The position numbers and the translations under genes are program-made. This document shows positions 17,013 to 25,581 of a stretch of DNA of 64,000 nucleotides, piece after piece; the stretch's first letter is position 1; each line of letters opens with the position of its first letter. Source of the stretch: Fictibacillus macauensis ZFHKF-1 (GTDB lineage Bacteria > Bacillota > Bacilli > Bacillales > Fictibacillaceae); NCBI RefSeq assembly GCF_000269865.1, contig NZ_AKKV01000007.1, positions 1-64,000 on the forward strand, read 5' to 3'. A model generated the notes under the pieces. It did no database searches, had not been told where the DNA came from, and saw only the letters and a program-made list of their open reading frames with translations.

Positions 17013-17330
17013 TTACTTTGTAAGAACGAGTCGCAGACGTGGATTAAGCATCCCATTTGGGCTTTTTAGTTGAAACGTGTTGTATTCTTTCTTGTAATCG
17101 ATCGTCATACGTTCCTCAAAAAACACAAGCTTTGTTGTATCAAGAAAGACGGAAATATCATTTGTGTTTAGTTCCGTCGTACCTTCAGGTTGCTCATGAA
17201 CCGGATACAGTGCGGTCACGCCGCTCATAACACAACCGCATCCTTCTGTTTCATATTTCAGGTACATACTCGTCGATAGCGCGCGTGTTCTTAATTGTTC
17301 AATTGCTTCTTTTGTCCATTCTAGTTGCAT
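17013..17330 (-). CDS. yqkB: HesB/IscA-like family protein YqkB
   Basis: 105 residues of the iron-sulfur-carrier-like (HesB/YadR/YfhF) fold. The CGC in YETEGCGCVMSG sits in the family's central region; the C-terminal cysteine pair of true A-type carriers is absent. So a role in iron-sulfur delivery is doubtful. It starts one base after the padR stop, so the two are co-transcribed, and the ribosome binding site lies inside padR. Molecular role unknown. Confidence 0.75.
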   Translation of the reverse strand: MQLEWTKEAIEQLRTRALSTSMYLKYETEGCGCVMSGVTALYPVHEQPEGTTELNTNDISVFLDTTKLVFFEERMTIDYKKEYNTFQLKSPNGMLNPRLRLVLTK

Positions 17331-17331
17331 A

Positions 17332-17901
17332 TCACTCTTGCTTCCTCTCTATGCTTTCTTTGTTCTTCTCTGACTCAATAATAGCCATTGCCCAGTCACA
17401 CCAGTCGATCCAGTGTTGCATATAACGTCTGCCAAACTCTGACGTTAAGTATTCGCCGAGGTCTGCACTTGAAAACTCATTACCCGGAAAATGAGTCGTG
17501 CGCCACTCATTCATTAATCCTACTCCAAACAGATGTTGTTCCTTCGCTTTTTGCAAATAAGACAATGCCACATCTTTTGGAATTAAATGAAACAACGAGG
17601 CTTTTAAAAGCAAATCATCCTTCAGTGTCGGTTGAGCTACGTTCATATTCATCATCCATTGTAGCAAGAGGTGCTGCCCTTGCTTTTCTAGTTTATAAAG
17701 CTTCTTATCCGGGTACTCTACTTGATGGATTACATGTGAAGATACGAGCTGTTCCTGCTCCATCTTCCCAAGCTCTCGATAAATTTGGGTATGATGTGCC
17801 TTCCAAAAATGAATCATCGTTTCTTTAAAGCGCTGATTCAGTTCGTAGCCTGTTGCCTCTCCTTTCGTCAATAGACCAAGAAGTGCATACCGTAACGCCA
17901 T
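17332..17901 (-). CDS. PadR-family transcriptional regulator
   Basis: 189 residues. The N-terminal winged helix is clear (ALLGLLTKGEATGYELNQRF, recognition region HTQIYRELGKMEQEQLV), with a C-terminal helical Vir_act_alpha_C-type dimerisation domain (about 95-180). It is divergent from an RND efflux gene with a 155-bp shared intergenic region that contains an ATGT-N8-ACAT site, the PadR operator pattern. It probably represses the pump and perhaps itself; the inducer is unknown. Confidence 0.88.
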   Translation of the reverse strand: MALRYALLGLLTKGEATGYELNQRFKETMIHFWKAHHTQIYRELGKMEQEQLVSSHVIHQVEYPDKKLYKLEKQGQHLLLQWMMNMNVAQPTLKDDLLLKASLFHLIPKDVALSYLQKAKEQHLFGVGLMNEWRTTHFPGNEFSSADLGEYLTSEFGRRYMQHWIDWCDWAMAIIESEKNKESIERKQE

Positions 17902-17974
17902 GTCTATTCATTCCTTCATTTTCGTCTCTTGTTTCATTGTAACATAATTTTTTTCGTATTTTTACAATTAAGAC

Positions 17975-18004
17975 TTGATACATAACTAATACTTTTATTA
18001 TACT
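17975..18004 (+). promoter_or_regulatory. SigA promoter of the RND efflux gene
   Basis: TTGATA (17975-17980) and TATACT (17999-18004) are 18 nt apart on the plus strand, about 50 bases before the start codon. Confidence 0.6.
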
Positions 18005-18016
18005 AAACATACACAT

Positions 18017-18032
18017 ATGTGAAAATGCACAT
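18017..18032. promoter_or_regulatory. PadR-type operator
   Basis: ATGTGAAAATGCACAT fits the known PadR operator ATGT-N8-ACAT exactly. It overlaps the end of a palindrome ACACATATGTG (18011-18021). It lies just downstream of the pump's -10 element, a good place for repression. Confidence 0.6.
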
Positions 18033-18056
18033 ATTGATATTAAAGGAGTGTGAAGG

Positions 18057-21000
18057 ATGAACTGGCTCACAAAGTTTAGTTTAAAAAACCCCGTTGCAAT
18101 ATTCATATTTTCATTTCTTCTTATACTTGGAGGGCTCTTTTCCTTCAGCTCACTGAAGGTAGATTTGTTGCCAAACGTGGAATTCCCACAAATCACGGTA
18201 CAAACGGTCTATCCCGGTGCTTCTCCTCAGGATGTGAATAAACAAGTCACAGATCCATTAGAAGAAAAGTTTAAAGGGCTTGATAACGTTAAGACGATTA
18301 AAAGCTCTTCCTTAGAGGGTGTCTCCATCATTAGTATGGAGTTTCCATTTTCAGCGAAAATGGATGACATTGAAAAGCAAGTCAACACTTTGGCTAGCGA
18401 TGCAGATCTTCCTGACTCCGCTAAGCCTGATGTGAAACGTTTCTCATTTGGAACGATTCCAATCTATAATATTTCTCTATTCCCAAAAAAGGGCGATTCT
18501 ATTCAAGGATTTGTTGAAAAAGAGTTAGTGCCTGAATTGAAAAAAATCCAAGGTGTTAATAACATTTCTGTCGGTGGTGTGCAGGAAAATTACGTTTCTA
18601 TTACTGTGGATGAGAAAAAAGCACAAAAGCTTGGCTTAAGTCTTAGCGCCATTAAAGATACGATTAAATCACGCTACATTTCCTTCCCAGCTGGAAATGT
18701 TAATACGAAAGAAGTGGCCGTTCCTGTTCGTGTGAACGAAAAAGTAAAAACGATTGCTGCTTTAAAAGAACTGAAGCTTACCCCAGCTAGTCAAGGACCA
18801 AAAGAAAGTGCTCAAAGTGCTGGACCACCCGCTGCCCCAAAACCTGGTGGACCGCCACAAGCAAGTGCGCCTGCTAGCGCTACACCTCCTTCTGTGAAGC
18901 TGAAGGACGTGGCTACGGTTAAGCAAGCAAAAGATGTAAAAGAATTAACGCGTTACAATCAGAAGGCCTCGTTATCGATGGCGGTTACAAAAAAACAAGA
19001 TGCGAATACTGTTGATGTCGCCGACCAAGTAACGGATGTTCTTCAGAAAAAGAAATTTAAAGATAAGCTTGATTACACGATTGGTTTTGATCAAGCCGCA
19101 AGCATTAAAGATTCCGTAAACTCACTCGTTAAGGAAGGTTTATTCGGTGCTTTATTTGCTTCCATTGCCGTTCTCTTATTTTTACGCAATGTGCGTGCTA
19201 CAATTATTGCGATTATCTCGATTCCATTATCGTTGTTAATTTCGGCTATCTTCTTAAATCAATTAGACATTACGTTAAACATTATGACACTCGGTGGCAT
19301 GGCGGTTGCGGTTGGACGTGTGGTAGATGACAGCATCGTCGTTATTGAAAATATTTTCCGACGCATTCGCAAAAGCGATGGTACAGCTTCCAAAAATGAG
19401 CTCGTCATCCAGTCAACAAAAGAAATCTTACGTGCGATTGTGTCTTCTACGATTACAACGGTCGTTGTCTTTTTACCGCTCGGTTTCGTAGGTGGTATTA
19501 CAGGGGAATTCTTCTTGCCTTTTGCTTTAACAGTCGTCTTCTCCTTACTTGCTTCTCTCTTAGTAGCGATTACGATTGTTCCAGTCTTAGCGAAGTTTTC
19601 CTTTAAAAAGGTGAAGCCAGAGAACAACAATGAAGGCCCGCTCGTACGCTTATATGAAAGAGTCATTCGTTCGTCACTTAATCATAAAGTGATTGTGCTC
19701 GTAACCTCTGTTCTTCTGCTTGCCGGCTCTCTCTTTTTATCAACGAAGCTCGGTATGGTCTTCTTGCCAAATGAAGAACAAAAAACGATTACAGCGAACA
19801 TTGAGCTCCCTGTATCTACAACGGTTAAGAAAACCAATGATATTTCTCTGAAGATTGAGCAGCTATTAGCCGATCGCAAAGATACGGTGAAAGACGTCAC
19901 CGCAGGAGTTGGTAGCCGTGATTTCCAAACGGGTCTCAAGCGTGAAAATGTTGCCAACTATTTTATTAATCTGAAGAAATCTACTGATGTTTCAAAAGAA
20001 ATTAAAGTACTTGAAAAAGAAATGAAAGAGATTGTTAATAACAAGAAAGCGGTCATTACGCTTCAAGAAGCGCAATCCGGTGGCCCGCCTTCCAACAATG
20101 AAGTAAAGATCGATTTGTATTCAAATAATTTAAATGATCTCCAAAAAGCGGCAGCTTCTGTAGAAGACTATATGAAGTCGCGCAACGATTTAAAATATGT
20201 TTCTAATAACTTTAAAGATACACAACGCCAATTCGACGTTGAAATTAATACGAAAAAAGCAAGTGAGCAAGGTGTATCCGGTTTTGCCCTACTTGGCGCC
20301 GTAACCGATGCGACAAAGCCTTTATCTGTCGGCAAACTGGAGCTTAACGACAAAGAAAGCGACGTACGTCTTGTTTATAATAAGAAACCGAGTAGCATTG
20401 ACGATTTAAAGAAACTCAAAGTATTCGGTGCCAAAGGACCTGTTTCTCTCGATAGCGTCGCTACGGTTAAAGATATTAATGCGGCAACCGCTATTCAAAA
20501 ACTGGATGGTAAAGTTTACGCACAAGTATCTGCACAAGTGACGAATACGAACATTCAAGGCGTTACAAAAGAAGTAACTGACCACGTCAATGGCATGAAA
20601 TTGCCTGATAGCATTTCTACGAACAGTGGTGGTGGTAACGAAGAAACAGTGAAAACATTTAAAGAGCTTGGACTTGCGATTTTAGTTGCGATCGGCCTCG
20701 TATACTTAACGATGCTCATTACGTTTGGTCGCGCGCGCATTCCATTCATTATTCTCTCATCACTTCTTTTCGTTCCGGTTGGCGCCATCGGTGGTCTTTA
20801 CCTTACGAATGAGCCGCTTTCTGTATCGGTGATGATTGGCATTCTCATGCTGATCGGGATTGTGACGACGAATGCAATTGTTCTCGTGGATCGCATCGGT
20901 CAAAATCGTGAGCTTAAAGAAATGTCCATTCGTGAATCCTTGCTTGAAGCTGGGAAAACGCGGTTGCGTCCAATTTTAATGACGGCTTTTGCTACCATTG

Positions 21001-21179
21001 CCGCTCTCATTCCATTGGCGTTAACCTCTTCATCAGGTACACTGATCTCTAAAGGCTTAGCTGTCGTTGTTATTGGCGGTCTCGTAACCTCTACACTACT
21101 AACCTTAATTATTGTACCTGTATTATATGAACTGTTTTTCCGTAAACAGGCGAAAAAAGAACAAAAACAACAAAATTAA
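18057..21179 (+). CDS. RND-family efflux pump (SwrC/AcrB-like)
   Basis: Proton-driven resistance-nodulation-division transporter, 1040 residues, with the usual internal duplication. Each half has one helix, a large extracytoplasmic loop and five or more helices (first half FIFSFLLILGGLFSF about 14-28; helices at 355-500; second half at about 535-555 and 860-1030). The proton-relay aspartates are present in VGRVVDDSIVVIENIF (about 420-435). A Pro/Ala/Gly-rich insert, about residues 243-282, interrupts the first porter loop. B. subtilis SwrC is the nearest well-known relative (surfactin export, swarming), but substrate here is unknown. No outer-membrane or adaptor partner is nearby, as expected for a Gram-positive. 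Confidence 0.93.
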   Translation: MNWLTKFSLKNPVAIFIFSFLLILGGLFSFSSLKVDLLPNVEFPQITVQTVYPGASPQDVNKQVTDPLEEKFKGLDNVKTIKSSSLEGVSIISMEFPFSAKMDDIEKQVNTLASDADLPDSAKPDVKRFSFGTIPIYNISLFPKKGDSIQGFVEKELVPELKKIQGVNNISVGGVQENYVSITVDEKKAQKLGLSLSAIKDTIKSRYISFPAGNVNTKEVAVPVRVNEKVKTIAALKELKLTPASQGPKESAQSAGPPAAPKPGGPPQASAPASATPPSVKLKDVATVKQAKDVKELTRYNQKASLSMAVTKKQDANTVDVADQVTDVLQKKKFKDKLDYTIGFDQAASIKDSVNSLVKEGLFGALFASIAVLLFLRNVRATIIAIISIPLSLLISAIFLNQLDITLNIMTLGGMAVAVGRVVDDSIVVIENIFRRIRKSDGTASKNELVIQSTKEILRAIVSSTITTVVVFLPLGFVGGITGEFFLPFALTVVFSLLASLLVAITIVPVLAKFSFKKVKPENNNEGPLVRLYERVIRSSLNHKVIVLVTSVLLLAGSLFLSTKLGMVFLPNEEQKTITANIELPVSTTVKKTNDISLKIEQLLADRKDTVKDVTAGVGSRDFQTGLKRENVANYFINLKKSTDVSKEIKVLEKEMKEIVNNKKAVITLQEAQSGGPPSNNEVKIDLYSNNLNDLQKAAASVEDYMKSRNDLKYVSNNFKDTQRQFDVEINTKKASEQGVSGFALLGAVTDATKPLSVGKLELNDKESDVRLVYNKKPSSIDDLKKLKVFGAKGPVSLDSVATVKDINAATAIQKLDGKVYAQVSAQVTNTNIQGVTKEVTDHVNGMKLPDSISTNSGGGNEETVKTFKELGLAILVAIGLVYLTMLITFGRARIPFIILSSLLFVPVGAIGGLYLTNEPLSVSVMIGILMLIGIVTTNAIVLVDRIGQNRELKEMSIRESLLEAGKTRLRPILMTAFATIAALIPLALTSSSGTLISKGLAVVVIGGLVTSTLLTLIIVPVLYELFFRKQAKKEQKQQN

Positions 21180-21190
21180 GGACGTGAAAT

Positions 21191-21228
21191 GACCCTTGCA
21201 AAAACTAGGCAAGGGTCGTTTTTTTTTT
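21191..21228 (+). terminator. Terminator of the RND gene
   Basis: GACCCTTGC pairs with GCAAGGGTC around a 9-nt loop, then GT9-10. Confidence 0.9.
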
Positions 21229-21318
21229 AGCAAATCATTGTTTCACACGTAGCATTTCTGGGTATAAACTAGTATGACAGAAAATCAACCTTGATTCCTT
21301 TAAGGAGGACTATACATA

Positions 21319-21603
21319 ATGAAAACCATTTGTTCAAAATCCATCTCATTAACGCAAGGGGCATCTACTTTTACGATTCAAAAAATGACTGATTTAGCGC
21401 ATAGTTTGCAAGCGTTTCAATCCAACGTATTTCTTTGTAAAAACGGCATAACGTTACAAGCAAAAAAACTTTCAGGACTTGTTTCCTTTTTCTTAACGTT
21501 ACGTAAAGGAGAATCCTTTCTTTTAATTACAGAAGGAGCAGATGCCCAACCAGCCATCGATCAGGTGATGAAATACTTCTCTCTACCACAAGCCACTGTA
21601 TAA
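21319..21603 (+). CDS. HPr-like protein lacking the catalytic histidine (A)
   Basis: 94 residues that follow the HPr fold: a first helix near TIQKMTDLAHSLQAF, then SNVFLCKNGITLQAKKLSGL, a FLTLRKGESFLLITEG strand region and a last helix DAQPAIDQVMKYF. Aligned by eye with Crh/HPr, the His15 position is Ser and the regulatory Ser46 position is Lys. It therefore cannot serve as a PTS phosphocarrier or be phosphorylated by HPr kinase at that site. It is a single-gene unit with AAGGAGG before the ATG and its own terminator. Function unknown. Confidence 0.7.
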   Translation: MKTICSKSISLTQGASTFTIQKMTDLAHSLQAFQSNVFLCKNGITLQAKKLSGLVSFFLTLRKGESFLLITEGADAQPAIDQVMKYFSLPQATV

Positions 21604-21609
21604 AACGTA

Positions 21610-21650
21610 AAACGCTTGCTCATTATTTAAAATGTAGCAAGCGTTTTTTT
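21610..21650 (+). terminator. Terminator of HPr-like gene A
   Basis: AACGCTTGCT pairs with AGCAAGCGTT, followed by a T7 tract. Confidence 0.9.
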
Positions 21651-21793
21651 CATAGAATGCTTTCTCTACTCATAAGCTTTAAAAAACTTCCTCGGTTTAG
21701 AACGTCATACCTTCCTATGAGCATTGCTTTTTCCTCTTTTTATGCGTTTGCTTTTTGTCGTCTTTAAAATGACCATCCAAGGAGCTACTGTCG

Positions 21794-22036
21794 ATGAAAA
21801 TGATCGCAACAAAACCACTGTATCGTCGTAATGCTGCTTTATTTGTTGAACAAGCAACAGCACTTAATCAGCCCCTGCTGTTAAAAAAAGGACACCTCAC
21901 CGCTAATGGACAAAGTCTTCTTGGTGTAATTACGCTAACAATTCTACCTGGTGATACGATTGATTTCATCAGCGCCGCTTCACTTTCTTCACTGATCCAA
22001 TACGTAGAAGAGTGCGCGCTTTTCCGAAAAGCATAG
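21794..22036 (+). CDS. HPr/Crh-like protein retaining the Ser46 position (B)
   Basis: 80 residues aligning by eye with Crh: RNAALFVEQATALNQPLLL against RPAALFVQEANRFTSDVFL, and GQSLLGVITLTILPGDTI against KSIMGLMSLAVSTGTEV. The His15 position is Tyr (Gln in Crh). The Ser46 equivalent is kept (S in GQSLLG), so regulation by HPr kinase/phosphatase is possible but untested. Real Crh is usually encoded elsewhere, so this is probably a lineage-specific paralog. AAGGAGCTACTGTCG precedes ATG. It is convergent with polY2, with only 6 bp between the two stop ends. Confidence 0.7.
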   Translation: MKMIATKPLYRRNAALFVEQATALNQPLLLKKGHLTANGQSLLGVITLTILPGDTIDFISAASLSSLIQYVEECALFRKA

Positions 22037-22042
22037 CAAACT

Positions 22043-23290
22043 TTAGGCTTTATGCCCACCTAGCAACGTACTGCGATGGCGCGCCGTTCCTGCTGATGTA
22101 TACGACACCGCACGCAACAAAGCCGTCGAACCATGCTTACGCCGAATTTCATCCATCACATAACCAAGTGTGCGTTTTTTAGGTTCATCAAGCGCAAATA
22201 AATTCAATTGCATTTCCGTATCATCACATACGTTCGACAATGTAATGGAAAGTTTTCGCACCGTTTGTCCGCTATAAAATTCCTGCATTAACTGCAAGCA
22301 TACGTCATACAACTCCATCGTAATATTCGTCGGTTCTTCTATGCTTTTGGAGCGATGAAAGCCACCACCGCCTTCATGTCTGCTATAGCCCATCCCTAAA
22401 CTAATCGTCCGGCCCGCTTTTTTAGCTGTTCGTGCGCGCCGTGCGACCTCTTCACACATTTCTAACATGACATGCTGAATCTCTTCTTTCTTCGTATAAT
22501 CACGCAATAAGATTTGGCTTTTACCATAGCTAATTTGTCCGTTCGTTGCTGGTCGTTCTTCTAGCTGCGTTTCATCAATTCCCCAGGCGTGATGATACAG
22601 TTGATTGCCCATCACACCAAATTTTTTCTCCAATAACGCGAGGGGATAGTGCGCCAAGTCTCCTACCTTCGTTATGCCCATACGGTGAAGTGTCTGCTCT
22701 AGCCGCGGCCCAATGCCCCACATTTTACGCAAAGGCGAAAGTGGCCACAGTTTCCGTGGAACATCTTCATACGTCCACTGAGCAATGCCGGTTTTTTTTG
22801 CTTCTAAATCTAGGCAAAGCTTTGCTAGCAACATATTGGGACCAATTCCAATGGCACTCGGAAGACCAAATTCTTCTTGAATGGACGTTGTAATCGCAGT
22901 GGCTAACGCGCGGCCATCTCCCCATAATCGCTCCGTACCATCTGCTTTTATAAAGCTCTCATCAACGCTATACGTATGAATCGCCTCTTGCGGCACGAAA
23001 CGATTTAACAGCCCCGTAATTTCTATCGATCGTTGCAGAAAAAAAGCCATTTGTGCATTAACAACATGAATGCGTTCATCTTTTGGAATTTCAAATAGTC
23101 GACTGCCCGTTTTAATGCCATAATCTTTTTTTAAGGCAGGTGATGCAGCTAACACGACACTTCCTTGTCGCTCGGTATTGCCAACGACTGCTAAATGACA
23201 GGTGAGAGGATCTAAGCCAAGACGAAGGGCGGCACAACTTGCATAAAAACTCTTCATATCAATGCATAAAATCGTTTGCTTCGTTAACAT
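22043..23290 (-). CDS. polY2: Y-family translesion DNA polymerase (YqjW/UvrX type)
   Basis: Error-prone polymerase of 415 residues from ATG at 23290 (GGAGGTGAG before it; the frame to 23311 would include that site). Catalytic motifs are ILCIDMKSFYAS near the N-terminus and YSVDESFIKADG (metal-binding DE). Helix-hairpin-helix residues MWGIGPRLEQTLHRMGITKVGDL and a little-finger domain follow. LexA-box-like sites lie upstream, as for B. subtilis yqjW, which is SOS-induced. No beta-clamp or YolD-like partner gene adjoins it. Confidence 0.92.
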   Translation of the reverse strand: MLTKQTILCIDMKSFYASCAALRLGLDPLTCHLAVVGNTERQGSVVLAASPALKKDYGIKTGSRLFEIPKDERIHVVNAQMAFFLQRSIEITGLLNRFVPQEAIHTYSVDESFIKADGTERLWGDGRALATAITTSIQEEFGLPSAIGIGPNMLLAKLCLDLEAKKTGIAQWTYEDVPRKLWPLSPLRKMWGIGPRLEQTLHRMGITKVGDLAHYPLALLEKKFGVMGNQLYHHAWGIDETQLEERPATNGQISYGKSQILLRDYTKKEEIQHVMLEMCEEVARRARTAKKAGRTISLGMGYSRHEGGGGFHRSKSIEEPTNITMELYDVCLQLMQEFYSGQTVRKLSITLSNVCDDTEMQLNLFALDEPKKRTLGYVMDEIRRKHGSTALLRAVSYTSAGTARHRSTLLGGHKA

Positions 23291-23304
23291 GTAACACTCA
23301 CCTC

Positions 23305-23318
23305 CAAACATTTGTTCT
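23305..23318. promoter_or_regulatory. LexA-box-like site 1 (polY2)
   Basis: CAAACATTTGTTCT matches CGAACRNRYGTTYC at 11 of 14 positions. It lies just upstream of the polY2 ribosome binding site. Confidence 0.35.
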
Positions 23319-23340
23319 CTTTATCTATTCCCAGTTTATA

Positions 23341-23354
23341 CGAATATATGTTCT
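23341..23354. promoter_or_regulatory. LexA-box-like site 2 (polY2)
   Basis: CGAATATATGTTCT matches CGAACRNRYGTTYC at 12 of 14 positions and lies 50 bp upstream of polY2. SOS control of this gene family is established in B. subtilis. Confidence 0.55.
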
Positions 23355-23424
23355 TTATTCAACAGGAAATGTTCACCAAAAAACGACGAAAAAAAACCGA
23401 ACGTCACACGCGTTCGGATTTTCC

Positions 23425-24213
23425 TTACTTTTGATGAAAGGCTTTGCCACCAAGTGTCTCGACAAGCCGTGGAAACAATTGATAGAGCGTACTGCCAATG
23501 CCCATTAAGCGCGGTATATTCACTTCACGGCGACGAGAACTAATGGCGCCAAGTACTGCCTTCGAAACAGCTTGTGGCGTAAGCATCCACCGCTTGACAT
23601 TGTTAACGTAATTCCCACTAGGATCTGCAGTGGCAAAAAAATTCGTAGCAATCGGACCTGGATTCACAGCTGTCACTGCTATACCCGTACCCGCAAGCTC
23701 CATGCGCAATCCGTTCGTAAAACCAAGCACGGCATGTTTAGATGCCGCATAACCTGTCGATTTGGGCGTTGATAGCTTACCCGCTTGTGAAGCAATATTA
23801 ATAATATGACCCCGACCATGTTGACGCATCGCTCCTAACACCGCTTGTGTACACGCCATCGTCCCCATTACGTTTGTTTGCAACATATGTTGAATGTCCG
23901 ATAGGTTTGCTTCATGGAAAGAATCAAACACACCAAAACCAGCATTATTAATGAGCACATGCGGCGTTACTTTTTGCAGAAGCGCGTCAAAGACGGCACG
24001 GACCTCCTCCACGTTGGCCACATCCAGTGTATAGAGAAGCGGTTCTTTGCCAGTAGCATGAGCAATACGTTCTTGTACTTCTACTAACTTTTCCCCCGTA
24101 CGCGCCATCAGTACAACCTCTGCCCCAAGCGTTGCTGCATCGAACGCCAATTGAGCACCAAGCCCGCTTGAAGCCCCAGTAATCACAATGACTTGACCAT
24201 CAAGGCGCTTCAT
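23425..24213 (-). CDS. yqjQ: Short-chain dehydrogenase/reductase, YqjQ family
   Basis: Classical SDR of 262 residues: TGASSGLG cofactor motif (about 12-19), NNAGFG, catalytic Ser in NIASQAG and YAASK. Substrate unknown. The ATG at 24213 follows GAGGGAG and overlaps the yqjP stop by 14 nt, suggesting coupling. A longer frame to 24258 is less likely. Order yqjP-yqjQ next to proI matches B. subtilis. Confidence 0.88.
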   Translation of the reverse strand: MKRLDGQVIVITGASSGLGAQLAFDAATLGAEVVLMARTGEKLVEVQERIAHATGKEPLLYTLDVANVEEVRAVFDALLQKVTPHVLINNAGFGVFDSFHEANLSDIQHMLQTNVMGTMACTQAVLGAMRQHGRGHIINIASQAGKLSTPKSTGYAASKHAVLGFTNGLRMELAGTGIAVTAVNPGPIATNFFATADPSGNYVNNVKRWMLTPQAVSKAVLGAISSRRREVNIPRLMGIGSTLYQLFPRLVETLGGKAFHQK

Positions 24214-25174
24214 TGACTTCGACTCCCTCTTTTTGAACATAGTACGTTGTATGCTCATGCTCTTGGCGCTCTACTAATTGTTGTTCTTCTAAAAGATCTA
24301 GCAATGCTACTGTTTCAGAAATGGTTAAATGAAGATCTTTTGTATATATTTTTGGAAATAGCAGCTGACTAAGTTCATACGGTGTTTGCGGCGATTGCAG
24401 CGCTAACAACAGCGAAGAAGCACGTTTTTCCTGTAAGTGTAAACGTTCATCAATGAGTGTTGACACGTTGCTAAAAGGCAGTCGATGACCTGGATAAAGC
24501 AGTGTCACCGGTAAGGAACGCAGCATTCGCAGCGACTGACGATAGTGAAGTATTGGCTTTAATCGCACCGTTTCACCGTGCAGTGGCGGTTCCATAAGCG
24601 CAGTGGATGACACGTGCGGCAACAAACAGTCACCGCCAAGAAGCGTACCGCTGTCCTTATGATAAAAGGAACGATGATCGGGAGAATGACCAGGTGTTTT
24701 CAGCACTTGCCAGTCAGGATGACAAGGTAACGTCGGACCGAGCGGTAATGGCGCTGAAATAACCGAAGCGTAGTGTGCATACATCGCTAATTTCTTTTGC
24801 TCTCCCTCTATCAGCTTAGGAGGAACACCCATCTGTTTATAAAAAGTTGTAAAAAATGTAGTACGATGTTGTAAAAATAAGGAATCTCTTTGCAAATACA
24901 CCATTTCATCTGCGGGAGCAAAAACAGTCGGCGGCTCTGAAAAATACGCGTACATCCCAACATGATCGGGATGATAATGCGTAAGAACAAGCTGCTCAAT
25001 ATCGCTCTCTCGATAGCCATAATGATGAAGTTGCTCCGTAAATACAGTCCACGCTTCCTTCGTTTTCGGACCACAATCAATAAGGGTGATTGTGTCTCCA
25101 ACGAGTAAATACACATTAACCGCTCCAATATGAAACGGAGTTGGAAGCTCAATTGTAATGATTTTTTCTTTCAT
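24200..25174 (-). CDS. yqjP: Metallo-beta-lactamase-fold hydrolase, YqjP family
   Basis: 324 residues. Metal-binding motif THYHPDHVGM (HxHxDH), further ligands at PGHSPDH and in GGDCLLP, then a C-terminal winged-helix-like tail (about 255-320). This resembles the B. subtilis YqjP/glyoxalase II-like group; no substrate is known. ATG at 25174 is preferred, and a GTG 9 bases upstream is possible. Confidence 0.87.
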   Translation of the reverse strand: MKEKIITIELPTPFHIGAVNVYLLVGDTITLIDCGPKTKEAWTVFTEQLHHYGYRESDIEQLVLTHYHPDHVGMYAYFSEPPTVFAPADEMVYLQRDSLFLQHRTTFFTTFYKQMGVPPKLIEGEQKKLAMYAHYASVISAPLPLGPTLPCHPDWQVLKTPGHSPDHRSFYHKDSGTLLGGDCLLPHVSSTALMEPPLHGETVRLKPILHYRQSLRMLRSLPVTLLYPGHRLPFSNVSTLIDERLHLQEKRASSLLLALQSPQTPYELSQLLFPKIYTKDLHLTISETVALLDLLEEQQLVERQEHEHTTYYVQKEGVEVNEAP

Positions 25175-25304
25175 AAAATGCACCTAACCTTACGTATGTG
25201 TCATATGTATATAGTGACAGTATAGCAAATTTTTCTCATGAACAAAAAGAAGCTTGACATCTTCCCCCACAAACTTGCATACTATTTGTTAATAAAAATA
25301 TGGC

Positions 25305-25555
25305 ATGATGGCGCTTGTAAGGGGGCCAGTACATGATGAACGGCTGAAAAGAGAACGGAATCCACCGGCTGAAAGATTCCGACAGTACGTGATCACGGAA
25401 ACCTATCCCCTAGCCTGTCAAGGATTGAACTTGGCCGTACACCTTCGTTACAGGTATAAAGAAGCTGGGCTTGCACGCAATAAGCCAATAAAGGTGGTAC
25501 CGCGGAACACACTCCTCCGTCCTTTTCTAAGGATTGAGGAGTGTGTTTTTTTCTA
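25305..25555 (+). promoter_or_regulatory. T-box riboswitch, proline-specific, of proI
   Basis: The T-box core AAGGTGGTACCGCG is at 25491-25504. It is followed by a terminator (ACACTCCTC/GAGGAGTGT, then T7) at 25507-25555. Stem I closes with AGGGG (from 25320) and CCCCT (25407-25411). An AGTA motif (25329-25332) lies on the 5' side of the specifier loop. On the 3' side GAAACCTAT places CCT (Pro) at 25402-25404. Uncharged tRNA-Pro should favour antitermination and ProI synthesis. Confidence 0.93.
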
Positions 25556-25581
25556 TTAAACAAGTAAAGGAGCGGTTTCGT

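Noticed and set aside
19259-19666. 135-codon minus-strand frame inside the RND gene
   Set aside because: Antisense shadow of a conserved transporter sequence.
25534-25581. 16-residue extension of ProI
   Set aside because: It would begin within the T-box terminator; the ATG at 25582 has AAAGGAG.
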